DNA from: Rhizobium sp. NXC14
Lineage (GTDB): Bacteria > Pseudomonadota > Alphaproteobacteria > Rhizobiales > Rhizobiaceae
Assembly (NCBI RefSeq): GCF_002117485.1
Contig: NZ_CP021032.1
Coordinates: 310,001-374,000 of the forward strand
DNA length: 64,000 nt
Direction: 5' to 3'
Part shown: positions 45,339 to 54,611 of the stretch, piece after piece
Layout of the letters: every line of letters starts with the position of its first letter
Numbering within the stretch: the first letter of the stretch is position 1
Notes under the pieces: model-generated
What the model saw: only the letters and a program-made list of their open reading frames with translations
Databases searched by the model: none
Told to the model about the DNA's origin: nothing
Made by a program: the position numbers and the translations under genes

Positions 45339-45507
45339 CTCTCAGCGCATCTAACGCCCGAAGCTCGTCTGACTGTGCTTGAAAAGTGCCCCCAACTGTG
45401 CAGCTAACCGCTTTTTTCGGGTTTGCACAAGACGTTCCTGAGCTCACGCCCCCGGGGGGCAACACGGACGTCCGCGGCAAGGCGCCAGTAATCGTGTCCT
45501 GCAGAGC

Positions 45508-46386
45508 CTAGGGCAAAAACAATACGTTGTACTGATCGATATCGCCAGGCAGATCCCGCACCTTCATCTCTTCCTCGCGGTCCTCGAAGAGCACGACGCA
45601 ATCCTCGTAGAACCCCGACAGCATCGTTATGAAGGCCTTCGTGCCCTCGCGCCCGTAGAACAGCGGCGTGAACTCCATATGAAGCGGCACGCGGCGGGAA
45701 AGCAGCGGCTGCATCGAGCGGCAGGCGACCGGCTCATAGCCTTCAATATCCATCCACACCAGCCCGATCGCGGCCGGGTCGATCGAAAGCCCGGCGAGGA
45801 TTTCGGAGACCGGCTTCACCGGTACGGTGACCTTCCTATCGCTAGAGCCCTGGCGGATGGCGCTGCTCTTGCCGTGATTGTTGAGGTTCAGGAAAAAGTC
45901 GATCTCGCCTGCGTGCTCGCCGGCGGCGCAGTTGACGAGGCGGACCTTCTCCTCCAGCCGGTTCTGGCGGATGTTCAGTTCAAGCAGCGGGAAATTGCGC
46001 GGATCGGGCTCGACGCTGACGATCTTGGCATAGGTGCCGCTCAAGGCGAAATAAACCGTCTGGGTGCCAATATTGCCGCCGATCTCGAGCAGCGTCGCAT
46101 CCTTCCTGAGCAGGCCGCGCTCGCGCAGGATGGCGATCAACCGGTCGACGGCGTCGCGCTCGAAATGGCCCTTCCGGAAGACCTTTCGGCCGATATAGTC
46201 GGAAGGCGAGAAGGTCATCAGATGATCACCGGCATCGACCGTCATCGAGACGACGCGCCGGCCGATATTCTCGATCAGCAGCCGGCGGCCGAGGCGGGTG
46301 TCGAAGAAGCGCGAGGCGACTCTATTGCGCGCCTTGCGCAACCGGCGGCTCCAATATTTGGCGGTGAGCCAGGGCTTGCCGTGCAT
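45508..46386 (-). CDS. FkbM-family SAM-dependent methyltransferase
   Basis: 292 residues. The SAM motif is LLEIGGNIGTQTVYFAL, followed by VSVEPDPRNFPLLELNIRQN and IGLVWMDIEGYEPV, all typical of the FkbM fold, which O-methylates sugars or natural products. The basic N-terminus (KYWSRRLRKARNRVASRF) may anchor it to the membrane surface. Its start shares one base with the cyclase gene stop (TGATG), so the two are coupled. Confidence 0.9.
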   Translation of the reverse strand: MHGKPWLTAKYWSRRLRKARNRVASRFFDTRLGRRLLIENIGRRVVSMTVDAGDHLMTFSPSDYIGRKVFRKGHFERDAVDRLIAILRERGLLRKDATLLEIGGNIGTQTVYFALSGTYAKIVSVEPDPRNFPLLELNIRQNRLEEKVRLVNCAAGEHAGEIDFFLNLNNHGKSSAIRQGSSDRKVTVPVKPVSEILAGLSIDPAAIGLVWMDIEGYEPVACRSMQPLLSRRVPLHMEFTPLFYGREGTKAFITMLSGFYEDCVVLFEDREEEMKVRDLPGDIDQYNVLFLP

Positions 46387-48101
46387 CAGGCTTTTCCTTT
46401 GAGCGGTTCTGCCGCTTTCTCTCTCGGAACGACATAGACTTTCAAGGGCAGGGCGCGGCCGCGCACGCTGATTTCACGGCTTTGGATGTCGTCAAGATCG
46501 GCGCCGGCAAGCCTGGCCACCGGCTCGGAGAAGACGATCGCCGCGTCGAATTCCTTGGCCGCACTTTCCAGTCGGCTCGCGACGTTCACCGTATCTCCAA
46601 TCGCCGTCATGCTGCGCACCCGGCCATAGCCCATCGTGCCGATGACGGCCGGGCCGGTGTGGATGCCGATGGCGATCCGCAGCGGCAGCGTCAGCTCTTC
46701 GGCCAGTTCGGCGGCGAGTTTGTCGATCCCGATGTTGATTGCCGCCGCCGCGTCGAGCGCTTGGCGGCAGGCCTCCTCCGGCGCGGCGTTGAGGCCGAAG
46801 AGCGCCATGGCGCCGTCGCCGATGAATTTGTCGAGCCGGCCGCCCGCCTGCTCCACCGCCTTGCCGATGATGGCGAAATAGCGGTTCAGCAGGAAGACGA
46901 CGTCGAAGGGCAGGCGCGTTTCCGTCAGCGTGGTGAAATGACGGATATCGACGAAGAGCACGACGATTTCACGCTCACGGCCGGGGCTCGTCTCCTGGCT
47001 GTTGGCGGGAAGAGCCGCCTCGACGGCCGGCACGAGAAGGGGCGCGACCGAGACATCGGTATTCGGCCGAAGCTGGCAGGCGAGGCGGACATCAGGGCCG
47101 GCATTGATGCGTTTCAGTGTCGTCTGTTCAAGCTTGTCGGGCGGCGGCAGCGTCTGGTAATCACCAAGAATCTGTACCCGGCAGGTGGAGCACTGGCCCT
47201 TGCCGCCGCAGACCGAATAATGCGGCAGACCGCCGAGCCGGCTCGCCTCCAGCACCGTGAACCCACGCGGCACGCGGATCACTTCGCCGCCCGGATAGTG
47301 CACCGCGACCTGATCGAGACGCTCCTTCAGCCTGCGCTGTGTGCGGGCGGCAACGACGATGATCAGCGAGGCCGAGAAGGCGCCATAGAGCCCGGCGCGA
47401 ACCATGGCGATCTGGCTGCGGATTTCGGGGTCGGAGACATAGTGGGAATTCACGGTCGTTGCGTAAGGCTCGATGGAGGTCAGTTGATAGGTGGGGTCGG
47501 CAAGTGTGCGGCCCATTTCGACGAAACCGAGCAGCGACAGCACCGGCGCAAGGATCGCCAGCGCCAGCAGCAGCGGTGCGAAACCGCTGTACCAGGGGCG
47601 GTAACGCAGCCAGTAATGGATGCCGATGCAGCCGTGGATCCACACCGCGATCAGGCCGAATGCCTGGCGCACGCCCGTCGCCGGCGTCCGCAGCCATAAC
47701 ATGCCGACGATCGTCTCGTAATTGTCGATATAGCCATAGAGCTCATGGGCAATGCGGGTGCCGATGACGTGATCGATCAGAAGCAGCGGGATCAGCAGGC
47801 CGAGCACCATCTGGGCTGCTTCCCCCTTCGGCATGACCAGGCTGCGCCTGATGTAGATGGCGCGCAGCACCAGGGTCATATGGACGAGGACTGATCCGTA
47901 AAACAGGACGGTGCCGGCGGGATTGCGCCAGATTGCCAGGAAAAGATGGCGGGCCTTATCGGCCGCGGCGATCGAAACGAGTCCGAGTGCATGGTTCGAC
48001 ATATGCAAGAGAACGAAGACGAAAATAACCAGCCCGGAACCGAGCCTTGCCCTTCTGATCGAGCGCTCCGAAAAAATCCCTGTGACCGAGGCCGTCGTCA
48101 T
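46386..48101 (-). CDS. cyaC: CyaC-like redox adenylate cyclase: six-helix heme anchor, 2Fe-2S ferredoxin domain, cyclase domain
   Basis: 571 residues. The first 265 residues hold about six membrane helices with spaced histidines (H33, H37, H74, H111, H119, H156, H162), like succinate-dehydrogenase anchors. Next comes a plant-type ferredoxin domain with CGGKGQCSTCRVQ and LACQL (C298, C304, C307, C342). The C-terminal class III cyclase domain has LFVDIRHFTTL, KFIGDGAMALFG and TAIGDTVNVASRLES. Sinorhizobium CyaC is a characterised relative with a diheme, quinone-responsive anchor. Redox control of cAMP synthesis is the likely role. The gene symbol is by similarity. Confidence 0.9.
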   Translation of the reverse strand: MTTASVTGIFSERSIRRARLGSGLVIFVFVLLHMSNHALGLVSIAAADKARHLFLAIWRNPAGTVLFYGSVLVHMTLVLRAIYIRRSLVMPKGEAAQMVLGLLIPLLLIDHVIGTRIAHELYGYIDNYETIVGMLWLRTPATGVRQAFGLIAVWIHGCIGIHYWLRYRPWYSGFAPLLLALAILAPVLSLLGFVEMGRTLADPTYQLTSIEPYATTVNSHYVSDPEIRSQIAMVRAGLYGAFSASLIIVVAARTQRRLKERLDQVAVHYPGGEVIRVPRGFTVLEASRLGGLPHYSVCGGKGQCSTCRVQILGDYQTLPPPDKLEQTTLKRINAGPDVRLACQLRPNTDVSVAPLLVPAVEAALPANSQETSPGREREIVVLFVDIRHFTTLTETRLPFDVVFLLNRYFAIIGKAVEQAGGRLDKFIGDGAMALFGLNAAPEEACRQALDAAAAINIGIDKLAAELAEELTLPLRIAIGIHTGPAVIGTMGYGRVRSMTAIGDTVNVASRLESAAKEFDAAIVFSEPVARLAGADLDDIQSREISVRGRALPLKVYVVPREKAAEPLKGKA

Positions 48102-48360
48102 TCATTCCCGTTCTTGTCGATGCAATCTCAGGCCCATAGAGATGGGGGAAAGAGGCGGAATTGCTTCCATTGCGATCACATTGCATATGCTTATGCGCAA
48201 GTTTTCGGGAAGGCGGCAATAAGGGATTTTTTCGCCGCCGGTCACGATGCCGCACACCATGGGAGGGTTCAACGCGACCGCATGCTGCATGTGCCTGATT
48301 TGGTTATGAATTCGCTTGTGAATGCCGATTGGAAACAGTGTGTCTATGCGAGGGATGCGC

Positions 48361-49443
48361 ATGCGGGTCGCCTTCTATGCGCCGATGAAATCGCCGAACC
48401 ACCCGGTGCCTTCGGGCGACCGGCTGATGGCGCGGCTGTTGATCCGGGCATTGGAGCTTGCCGGGCATCAAGTCGAGATCGTTTCCGAATTCCGCACTCA
48501 TGCCCCGACACCGGAGGCGGCCGCGGCGCTCGCACCCGCCATCTCGGCCGAATTGGGGCGGTTGCGGGAGAAATGGCAAAAAGAGCCGCGGCCGGATCTC
48601 TGGTTCTGCTATCATCCCTATTATAAATCGCCCGATCCCTTCGGGCCGGCGATCGCCGCCGAATTGGCTATTCCCTATGTCACCGCCGAAGCCTCCTATG
48701 CAGCAAAACGCGACCGGACGGATTGGGCCGACCGACAGAAGCGCGTGGGGGAGGCGGTCATGCAGGCGGCGGTCAATATCAGCTTCACCGAGCGTGATCG
48801 GGCCGGACTATCAGCCGCCTTTCCGCAGGCGCGGCTTGCGGCTCTCAAGCCGTTCATCGATTCGGCGCTGTTCGAGGCGGTGCGTCCGGCGCCCGATCCC
48901 GGCCGGCTGATGACCGTCGCGATGATGCGGGCCGGCGACAAGATGGAAAGCTACGCGATGCTCGCAAAAGCATTGCGGCTGATTGAAAACAAGCCATGGA
49001 CCCTTTCAGTCATCGGCGACGGGCCGATGCGCCGAGAGGTGGAGGGGCTGTTTGCCGGCTTTCCCGGCCGCATCGAATGGCTGGGCGAGCGGAGCGAGAC
49101 CGAGATCGCCGGCCTGCTCGCGCGCGGCGGCATTTATGTCTGGCCCGGCTGCGGCGAGGCCTATGGCCTTGCCTATCTCGAAGCCCAGGCCGCCGGCCTA
49201 CCTGTCGTGGCGCAGCAAACGGCGGGCGTGCCCGCCGTGGTCGAGGCCGGCGTCACCGGCCTGCTGACGCCGGAGGGCGATGTCGCCGCCTATGCCGGGG
49301 CCATCGCGGCCCTGCTCGGCGACGGGCGGAAACGCGACGCGATGGGGCAGGCAGCGCGGCGCTTCGTGCTCGAGGAGCGCTCGCTCGCGGTGGCTGCCCG
49401 CGTTCTGGACGAGATTTTGCGCAAGGCGCAGGAACAGGAGTGA
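48361..49443 (+). CDS. Family 1/4-type glycosyltransferase
   Basis: 360 residues of GT-B fold. The N-terminal MRVAFYAPMKSPNHPVPSGDR and the donor-binding C-terminal half, with SVIGDGPMRREV, EWLGERSETEIAGLL and PGCGEAYGLAYLEAQAAG, fit GT4-like enzymes. Start 48361 is preferred over 48322, 48346 and 48355, because GAGGG at 48350-48354 is correctly spaced only for it. It is followed 4 bp later by a deacetylase-like gene. Confidence 0.9.
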   Translation: MRVAFYAPMKSPNHPVPSGDRLMARLLIRALELAGHQVEIVSEFRTHAPTPEAAAALAPAISAELGRLREKWQKEPRPDLWFCYHPYYKSPDPFGPAIAAELAIPYVTAEASYAAKRDRTDWADRQKRVGEAVMQAAVNISFTERDRAGLSAAFPQARLAALKPFIDSALFEAVRPAPDPGRLMTVAMMRAGDKMESYAMLAKALRLIENKPWTLSVIGDGPMRREVEGLFAGFPGRIEWLGERSETEIAGLLARGGIYVWPGCGEAYGLAYLEAQAAGLPVVAQQTAGVPAVVEAGVTGLLTPEGDVAAYAGAIAALLGDGRKRDAMGQAARRFVLEERSLAVAARVLDEILRKAQEQE

Positions 49444-49447
49444 GATG

Positions 49448-50221
49448 ATGAGCCAAGGGATGAACTGGGAACCGCTGCGCCGGGAGCTCGACCACTGGCG
49501 AGCCGCCGGCCGCGTGGCGCGATTCTGGCTGCGCGACGACGACGCCGTCGAGCCGACGCCCGATCTGGAGCGGCTGCTGGCGCTGACCGCCGAGAACGGG
49601 ATTCCGTTGACCCTTGCCGTTATTCCTGCCCTGACCGGCGAGGACTTGGCTGCGCGGCTGGCGACGGAAGCGGGCGTCGCTGTCGCTGTGCATGGCTGGT
49701 CGCACACCAACCACGCCGGGCCCGAGCGCAAGAAGCAGGAACTCGGCGGCGAACGGCCGCCCGAGGTGGTGCTCAGCGAGTTGCGTGAAGGATTGCAGCG
49801 CCTGAAGCGGCTCCATCCCGCCCGCTTCCTGCCGGTGCTGGTACCGCCGTGGAACCGGATCGACGCCGCGCTCATCCCGGCATTGCCCGAAGTCGGCTTT
49901 GCGGCGCTCTCGGTCTACGGGCGGGCAAAAGAGGGCGGGCCGATCCCGCTTCTCAACACCCATGTCGATATCATCGACTGGCACGGCACGCGCGGCGGCC
50001 GCAGCGCGGAGGAACTGGTGGCCGAACTGGTTGCCGAACTCCGCGACCGGTTTGCCGGCAATGACGAGCCCATTGGCGTGCTCAGCCACCATCTGGTTCA
50101 TGATGCGGCCGCCAGGGATTTCCTGTCGGACTTGTTTGCGGTGACGGCCCACCACCCTGCCGTCTCTTGGTCGTCGGCGCCAGAACTCCTGCAAGATCAG
50201 GCTATCGATCAGACTGCGTGA
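49448..50221 (+). CDS. Polysaccharide-deacetylase-like protein
   Basis: 257 residues. FWLRDDDAVEPTPDLERLL supplies the Asp pair of the deacetylase fold. VAVHGWSHTNHAGPE carries the HxxxH metal motif, and VLVPPWNRIDAAL the usual Pro-Trp-Asn loop. ATG 49445 and 49448 are both possible. AGGAG at 49436-49440 is 7 bases before 49448. Coupling with the glycosyltransferase gene suggests joint work on a surface polysaccharide. Its end overlaps the convergent hydrolase gene by 13 bp. Confidence 0.88.
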   Translation: MSQGMNWEPLRRELDHWRAAGRVARFWLRDDDAVEPTPDLERLLALTAENGIPLTLAVIPALTGEDLAARLATEAGVAVAVHGWSHTNHAGPERKKQELGGERPPEVVLSELREGLQRLKRLHPARFLPVLVPPWNRIDAALIPALPEVGFAALSVYGRAKEGGPIPLLNTHVDIIDWHGTRGGRSAEELVAELVAELRDRFAGNDEPIGVLSHHLVHDAAARDFLSDLFAVTAHHPAVSWSSAPELLQDQAIDQTA

Positions 50222-51084
50222 ACGCGCCCGAGGAAGTCCCGCACCAGTTCTGTGACCTCATTCAGATGCGTCTCGAGCAGCCAATGCCCGCCGTCGAGCA
50301 GATGCAGTTCGGCCTCCGGCAGATCTCGGAGATAGGCGCGTGCCGACTTTTCCGGCATATAGTGGTCGTTTGGCCCCCAGACAATCAGGGTCGGCGGCCG
50401 GTACTCTCTGAGATATTTCCGGTGCTCAGGGAACCAGGCGCGGTTCTCCTTCAATCCGGCGATCAGGTCGATAGCGATTTCCTTGCGCCGCGGCGTGACC
50501 AGCGACCAGTGCAGCCGCCAGAGATCCGGCGGGATTGTGTCGGCCAGGGGCGGCGGCAGGTCGTTGAGGAATTCCTCCCGGAAGGTCTCCTCGTTGATCG
50601 CTTGCGCCAGCGCTTTCCTCATCTCCGCGCGCGGCAGCGCCCACGTCGCCTCGATATCGGCATATTTCGGGCCGAGTGCATCCTCATAGGGAATATCGCC
50701 ATTCTGGATGATCAGCGCCACGATGCGGCTCGGGTTTCTGATTGCCAGCCGCGCTCCGATCGGTGAGCCGAAATCGTGGAGATAGAGGGCGAAACGGTCG
50801 ACATCGAGCGCGCCGATGAACGCTTCGAGCCAGGCGGCATAACCATCGAAGCTGTAGTCGAAATCGTCGGGTGTGCCGCTGTAGCCCGCGCCGGGGAAAT
50901 CCGGGGCGATCAGCCGCCAGCGGTCGGCAAGGCGCGGCATGAGATTACGAAACTCGTAAGACGAGCAGGGATAGCCGTGCGGCAGCAGCAGTACCGGCGC
51001 CTCCTTCGGGCCCGCCTCACGGTAAAAAATCTCGATACCTGCAACGGTGGTGATGTGATGTCGGACGAGCGTGGCCAGATTCAC
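50209..51084 (-). CDS. Alpha/beta hydrolase (epoxide hydrolase/haloalkane dehalogenase-like)
   Basis: 291 residues starting at GTG 51084, which follows CAGGAGG. The oxyanion region is LLLPHGYPCSSYEF. The nucleophile elbow is ALYLHDFGSPIGARL, with Asp in place of Ser, as in epoxide hydrolases and haloalkane dehalogenases. LIVWGPNDHYMP and LDGGHWLLETH give the acid and the histidine. The start overlaps the GFA gene stop by 4 bp (GTGA). Confidence 0.9.
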   Translation of the reverse strand: MNLATLVRHHITTVAGIEIFYREAGPKEAPVLLLPHGYPCSSYEFRNLMPRLADRWRLIAPDFPGAGYSGTPDDFDYSFDGYAAWLEAFIGALDVDRFALYLHDFGSPIGARLAIRNPSRIVALIIQNGDIPYEDALGPKYADIEATWALPRAEMRKALAQAINEETFREEFLNDLPPPLADTIPPDLWRLHWSLVTPRRKEIAIDLIAGLKENRAWFPEHRKYLREYRPPTLIVWGPNDHYMPEKSARAYLRDLPEAELHLLDGGHWLLETHLNEVTELVRDFLGRVHAV

Positions 51085-51455
51085 GTTCGGTCCTCCTGGT
51101 ACTGCTCGGCGCCCTCCACGGGCCGCAGCCATGCCTCGCGGCGTTTGATCCAGAGTTCGTAGCGCGGCGCCAGCGGCGTCGGCGCCTGCGAGAGGATGCC
51201 GAGCTTGATTTCCGCCTCCTGGTCATCGGCGGAAAACAGCCGCGAACCGCATCCGGTGCAGAAGCGCCGGCCGTGGAATTCGCCGGTTTCGCCGGAATGT
51301 TCAAATTGGCCGGCGGGCCAGACGCCGTAAAAGGTAAAGGCCGAACCGCTTTCCTTTCGGCAGTCGGTACAGTGACAAATGCCGACGCGCAACGGTTCGC
51401 CACGAACAGAAAGTTTCACCTGCCCGCAAAGGCATTGTCCGGAGAGCACGGTCAT
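51081..51455 (-). CDS. GFA-family (CENP-V/GFA domain) zinc protein
   Basis: 124 residues. Zinc motifs SGQCLCGQVKLS, ICHCTDCRKESG and RFCTGCGSRLF are intact. The ATG at 51455 begins the conserved MTVLSGQCLCGQ sequence. The longer in-frame start at 51527 adds 24 residues without similarity. It is coupled with the alpha/beta hydrolase gene. It is a second, distinct GFA protein in this window. Confidence 0.9.
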   Translation of the reverse strand: MTVLSGQCLCGQVKLSVRGEPLRVGICHCTDCRKESGSAFTFYGVWPAGQFEHSGETGEFHGRRFCTGCGSRLFSADDQEAEIKLGILSQAPTPLAPRYELWIKRREAWLRPVEGAEQYQEDRT

Positions 51456-51564
51456 GGCTGATACCCCGTTGCATCGATCTTGCGCTGCCGGGGAAACGGT
51501 CGGACCCGGCATCTGTTCCGTCAGCAAGTTGCAAACGGGCCGGCGCCTGCGTGCGCCGGCACCC

Positions 51565-52395
51565 CTAAATCACCACGGTCTGATTGTCGCGGGCGGCGAA
51601 GGCGCCGGGGAAGGCGGCCTCAGCCTGTGCTTCCATTTCGGCCAGTTGTTCGTCCGTGCGGGAGGGGGCGTGGTGGAACAGGGCGAAGCGCTTGGCGCCC
51701 GCCATTTTGGCCAGCTCGGTGCCGTGCTCCCAGGTCGAATGGCCGAAGCCCTTGAAGCGCTGCATCTCATCTTCATTGTAGGTGCAATCGTAGACGACGA
51801 GATCGGCGCCGTGCATCATCTCCAGGGAGACCGGATCATAACTGCCGGGAATATGCTCGATATCGTAGATCAGAGCGATCGAACGACCCCGCCATTCGAT
51901 GCGGTAGCCGATGGCGCCGCCCGGATGGTTCAACGTGAACGTCTTGATCTCGATGCCCTCATGCGGGGTCAGAACCTGGCCGGAGTGGAAATCGCGGAAG
52001 TTCATCGTCGCCTGACAGATGTCGGTCTTGACCGGAAACCAGGGCGGGCTGATGAACTGCTCGACCATTTCCCGCGTGCTCATCTTGCCGTCGAGGTGCC
52101 CGGACCAGATGTTGACGTTGATTGAGGGATAATAGATCGCCTTGAAGAAGGGCAGGCCGATGATGTGGTCGTAATGGCAGTGGCTGAAGAACAGGTCCAC
52201 GTCGCTGACGCCGTCGGCAAGCAGCGACAGCCCCGCCTCGCGCAGGCCCGAACCTGCGTCGAAAAGCAACCGATGTTTTCCGCAGCGAATCTCGATGCAG
52301 GAAGTGTTACCGCCGTAGCGATCGAACTCGGGGCCCGACACGGGAATACTGCCGCGGACGCCCCAAAATTTTATCTGAAACAGTTCTGTCGTCAT
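51565..52395 (-). CDS. MBL-fold metallohydrolase
   Basis: 276 residues. The metallo-beta-lactamase metal motif is FFSHCHYDHIIGLPFF, preceded by LLFDAGSGLREAG, with later TLNHPGG, VVYDCTYN and ALFHHAPSRTDEQL. The GVRGSIPVSGPEFDRYGGNTS N-terminal region is that of the group near RNase Z and phosphodiesterase-type MBL proteins. Substrate unknown. It is transcribed alone. Confidence 0.9.
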   Translation of the reverse strand: MTTELFQIKFWGVRGSIPVSGPEFDRYGGNTSCIEIRCGKHRLLFDAGSGLREAGLSLLADGVSDVDLFFSHCHYDHIIGLPFFKAIYYPSINVNIWSGHLDGKMSTREMVEQFISPPWFPVKTDICQATMNFRDFHSGQVLTPHEGIEIKTFTLNHPGGAIGYRIEWRGRSIALIYDIEHIPGSYDPVSLEMMHGADLVVYDCTYNEDEMQRFKGFGHSTWEHGTELAKMAGAKRFALFHHAPSRTDEQLAEMEAQAEAAFPGAFAARDNQTVVI

Positions 52396-52720
52396 CGTTT
52401 TTCAAACCGGCCTTCCCGCATCGCCATCGTAATCATAGTTTATCCCGATGCGAAGCAGCAGAATTCCACGAGTTTGCCTGCGCCCCCTTTCATTCTCCTA
52501 ACCGGTAGCGGAAGAAGAAGTATATTCTCCTAAGCAATCGGCTTTCGCTTCGGAAAGCAACCCAGTATGGTTGGTTTTCGGTAAATGGGCTGCGCGGGCA
52601 GGGCGTTTTCCGCAAGTCATGCCTATTAGATGGTTGCGCGCGATCGAAAAAGCAAATGCCCGCTCTCGCGCTGGAACCCTTGCCGCGCGGCTAGCCATAG
52701 CGCTGGCCGCAGCTGTGATC
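52396..52720. other. Intergenic, no gene recognised
   Basis: 325 bp between the MBL gene promoter and the 3' end of pcaB. Short frames on both strands have no ribosome site or recognisable content. Confidence 0.4.
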
Positions 52721-53767
52721 TCAAGCCGTCCCGAGCCGCTTGATATTTCCTATCAGTCCTCCGGCAAGCCGCAGGCTGGCGGCGGTTGCCATGGTCATCT
52801 GCGGCAGGAGCAGCCACTCGAGCGTCCAGGCCGCCCCGGAGCGCTCCTGTTCATGGACAAGAGACTGGTGGATACCCGAGAGCGCCGTGGCGTTGAAGCG
52901 GGCGAGCGAGACCAGGACTTCCGCGGCAACCGGGTTCTGCTTGTGCGCCATGGCCGAGGAGGTGCCGCCGCCTGAAATTTCGATCTCGCCGCCCATCTCG
53001 GCAAGCAGCGCGATATCCTGTCCCATCTTGCCGAGGCTGCCCGAAATCGAAGCGACCAGGCCGGCGATATCGGCGATCGGCAGACGCGCGCTCTGCCATT
53101 GCCTGATGTCGGTGAGGCCGAGCTCCTGGGCGAGCGAAGCGCGGACGGCGGCGGCCTGTGGCCCAAGCTTGTCGAGCGTGCCGGCAGCACCGCCGAACTG
53201 GACGGGGAAGCTCTGCTCGGTCAGGCGGTCGCGATAGGTCGCGAGCGGCGTGCGCCAGGCATTGAGACGGTCCGAGACGCTGATGGCGATCGCCGCCTGC
53301 ATGCGGGTATGGCCCATCAGGCGGTTGCGGCCGAACTGCCGGTCGAGCCCGTCAAGCGCTGCGAGGATGGCGGAAAGTCGGCCGGCAAACAGGAAGACCA
53401 CCGCCTTCAGGCGGATCATCAGGCTGGTGTCGATGACGTCCTGGCTGGTGGCGCCGAGATGCAGGTTTCTGCCCGCTTCCTCGCCGACCTTGGCGCGCAG
53501 CTGCTTGACGAGGTCGGGGACGACGACCCCGTCTTTCGCCGTTGCCGCGCGAAGGCTGGCAAGATCTGGAGAAAAATCGGCGCAGGCTTCGGCAATCTTC
53601 CTTGCTGCCTCGCCGGGAATGAGGCCGTGCGCGGCTTCGGCCCTGGCGAGTGCCGCCTCGAAGGAGAGCATGGCCCGAATATCGGCTTCGGCGGAAAAAT
53701 AGGGCGCGATTTCGTCGTCACCGACAAGGCCGGAGAGGAAGGGGTGGTCGAAGGGCGATGCGGTCAT
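52721..53767 (-). CDS. pcaB: 3-carboxy-cis,cis-muconate cycloisomerase
   Basis: 348 residues of the fumarase/aspartase superfamily. The signature GGGTSSAMAHKQNPVA is intact. LHLGATSQDVIDTSL and LMGHTRMQAAIAIS are the other two conserved regions. It converts beta-carboxy-cis,cis-muconate, the product of protocatechuate 3,4-dioxygenase, to gamma-carboxymuconolactone. It is the last gene of pcaDCHGB, but separated from pcaG by 230 bp containing a RIME-like repeat. Confidence 0.93.
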   Translation of the reverse strand: MTASPFDHPFLSGLVGDDEIAPYFSAEADIRAMLSFEAALARAEAAHGLIPGEAARKIAEACADFSPDLASLRAATAKDGVVVPDLVKQLRAKVGEEAGRNLHLGATSQDVIDTSLMIRLKAVVFLFAGRLSAILAALDGLDRQFGRNRLMGHTRMQAAIAISVSDRLNAWRTPLATYRDRLTEQSFPVQFGGAAGTLDKLGPQAAAVRASLAQELGLTDIRQWQSARLPIADIAGLVASISGSLGKMGQDIALLAEMGGEIEISGGGTSSAMAHKQNPVAAEVLVSLARFNATALSGIHQSLVHEQERSGAAWTLEWLLLPQMTMATAASLRLAGGLIGNIKRLGTA

Positions 53768-53790
53768 GGTTTGCTCGTTTGTGGTGGTGG

Positions 53791-53960
53791 CCCCCTCATC
53801 CGGCTGCCGCCACCCCGGGGTCGAGCCACTGGTCTCGACCCGTCCTTCGGACCCCCGAGGGGAGAAGGGAAATGAGGCGGCGTCGGCGCCTTATGGGCAG
53901 GTTCTCTCGCGTGGCACTGTTCCCCTCTCCCCTCGGGGAGAGGGCAGGGTGAGGGGGCTG
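53791..53960. repeat. RIME-like intergenic repeat, copy 1 (inside the pca operon)
   Basis: Begins CCCCCTCATCCGGCTGCCGC and ends GGTGAGGGGG, so the ends are inverted. Internal blocks CGTCCTTCGGACCCCCG and GGGGAGAGGG recur in copy 2 at 56617-56788. It has the layout of the Rhizobium intergenic mosaic elements found in R. leguminosarum-group genomes. Confidence 0.75.
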
Positions 53961-53997
53961 CTTGCGCGGAATTCTCCGACAAGCAGCCGGCACACCC

Positions 53998-54609
53998 TCA
54001 AATATCCAGAAACACCGTCTCCTTCGGCCCCTGCAGATGGATGTCGAAACGGCAGGTTGCGCCATCGCGGGTGGCGACCATGGTGGCAACGCGTTCGCGA
54101 TGTTCGATGCGGGCAAGCAGCGGGTCGCTGGCGTTGGCTTCGGTCTCTTCCGGGAAATACATCCGTGTATGCAGGCCGATATTGATGCCGCGGGCGACGA
54201 TCCAGAAGGTGATGTGCGGCGCCTGTCTGCGGCCGTCCTTGAAGGGGACCCACCCGGGCTTGATGGTTTCGAAGCTGTAGACGCCGTCGTCGGCCCGGGT
54301 CGGGCAGCGGCCCCAGCCGGCGAAGTTCGGGTCGGCGGCGCCGCGCATTTCCGAGGGACTGTTGTAAAGGCCGGCGCTGTCGGCCTGCCAGATCTCGACG
54401 ACGGCATCGCGCACCAGCGCGTCCGCGCCGTCGAAGATGCGGCCGGTGACGGTGATGCGTTCGCCGAGCGTCTTGTCGTTGAGCATCACGCTGCCGAGAT
54501 CGCTGTCGTAGACGCCTGTGATGTCGCAGAAATTCGGCGTCAGGCCGATATGCACATAGGGACCGGCGGTCTGCGACGGGGTTTCCTTGAGATAACCGAG
54601 CTGCTGCAT
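53998..54609 (-). CDS. pcaG: Protocatechuate 3,4-dioxygenase, alpha subunit
   Basis: 203 residues, the usual alpha-subunit length. Typical segments are TGRIFDGADALVRDAVVEIW, QADSAGLYNSP, FAGWGRCPTRADDGVYSFET and PHITFWIVARGINIGLHTRM. It lacks the four iron ligands, which lie in PcaH, and shapes the active site. It starts 2 bp after the pcaH stop. Confidence 0.94.
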   Translation of the reverse strand: MQQLGYLKETPSQTAGPYVHIGLTPNFCDITGVYDSDLGSVMLNDKTLGERITVTGRIFDGADALVRDAVVEIWQADSAGLYNSPSEMRGAADPNFAGWGRCPTRADDGVYSFETIKPGWVPFKDGRRQAPHITFWIVARGINIGLHTRMYFPEETEANASDPLLARIEHRERVATMVATRDGATCRFDIHLQGPKETVFLDI

Positions 54610-54611
54610 GG

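Noticed and set aside
46482..47699. 405-codon plus-strand frame opposite the CyaC-like cyclase
   Set aside because: Mirror frame of a protein whose cofactor motifs are all intact.
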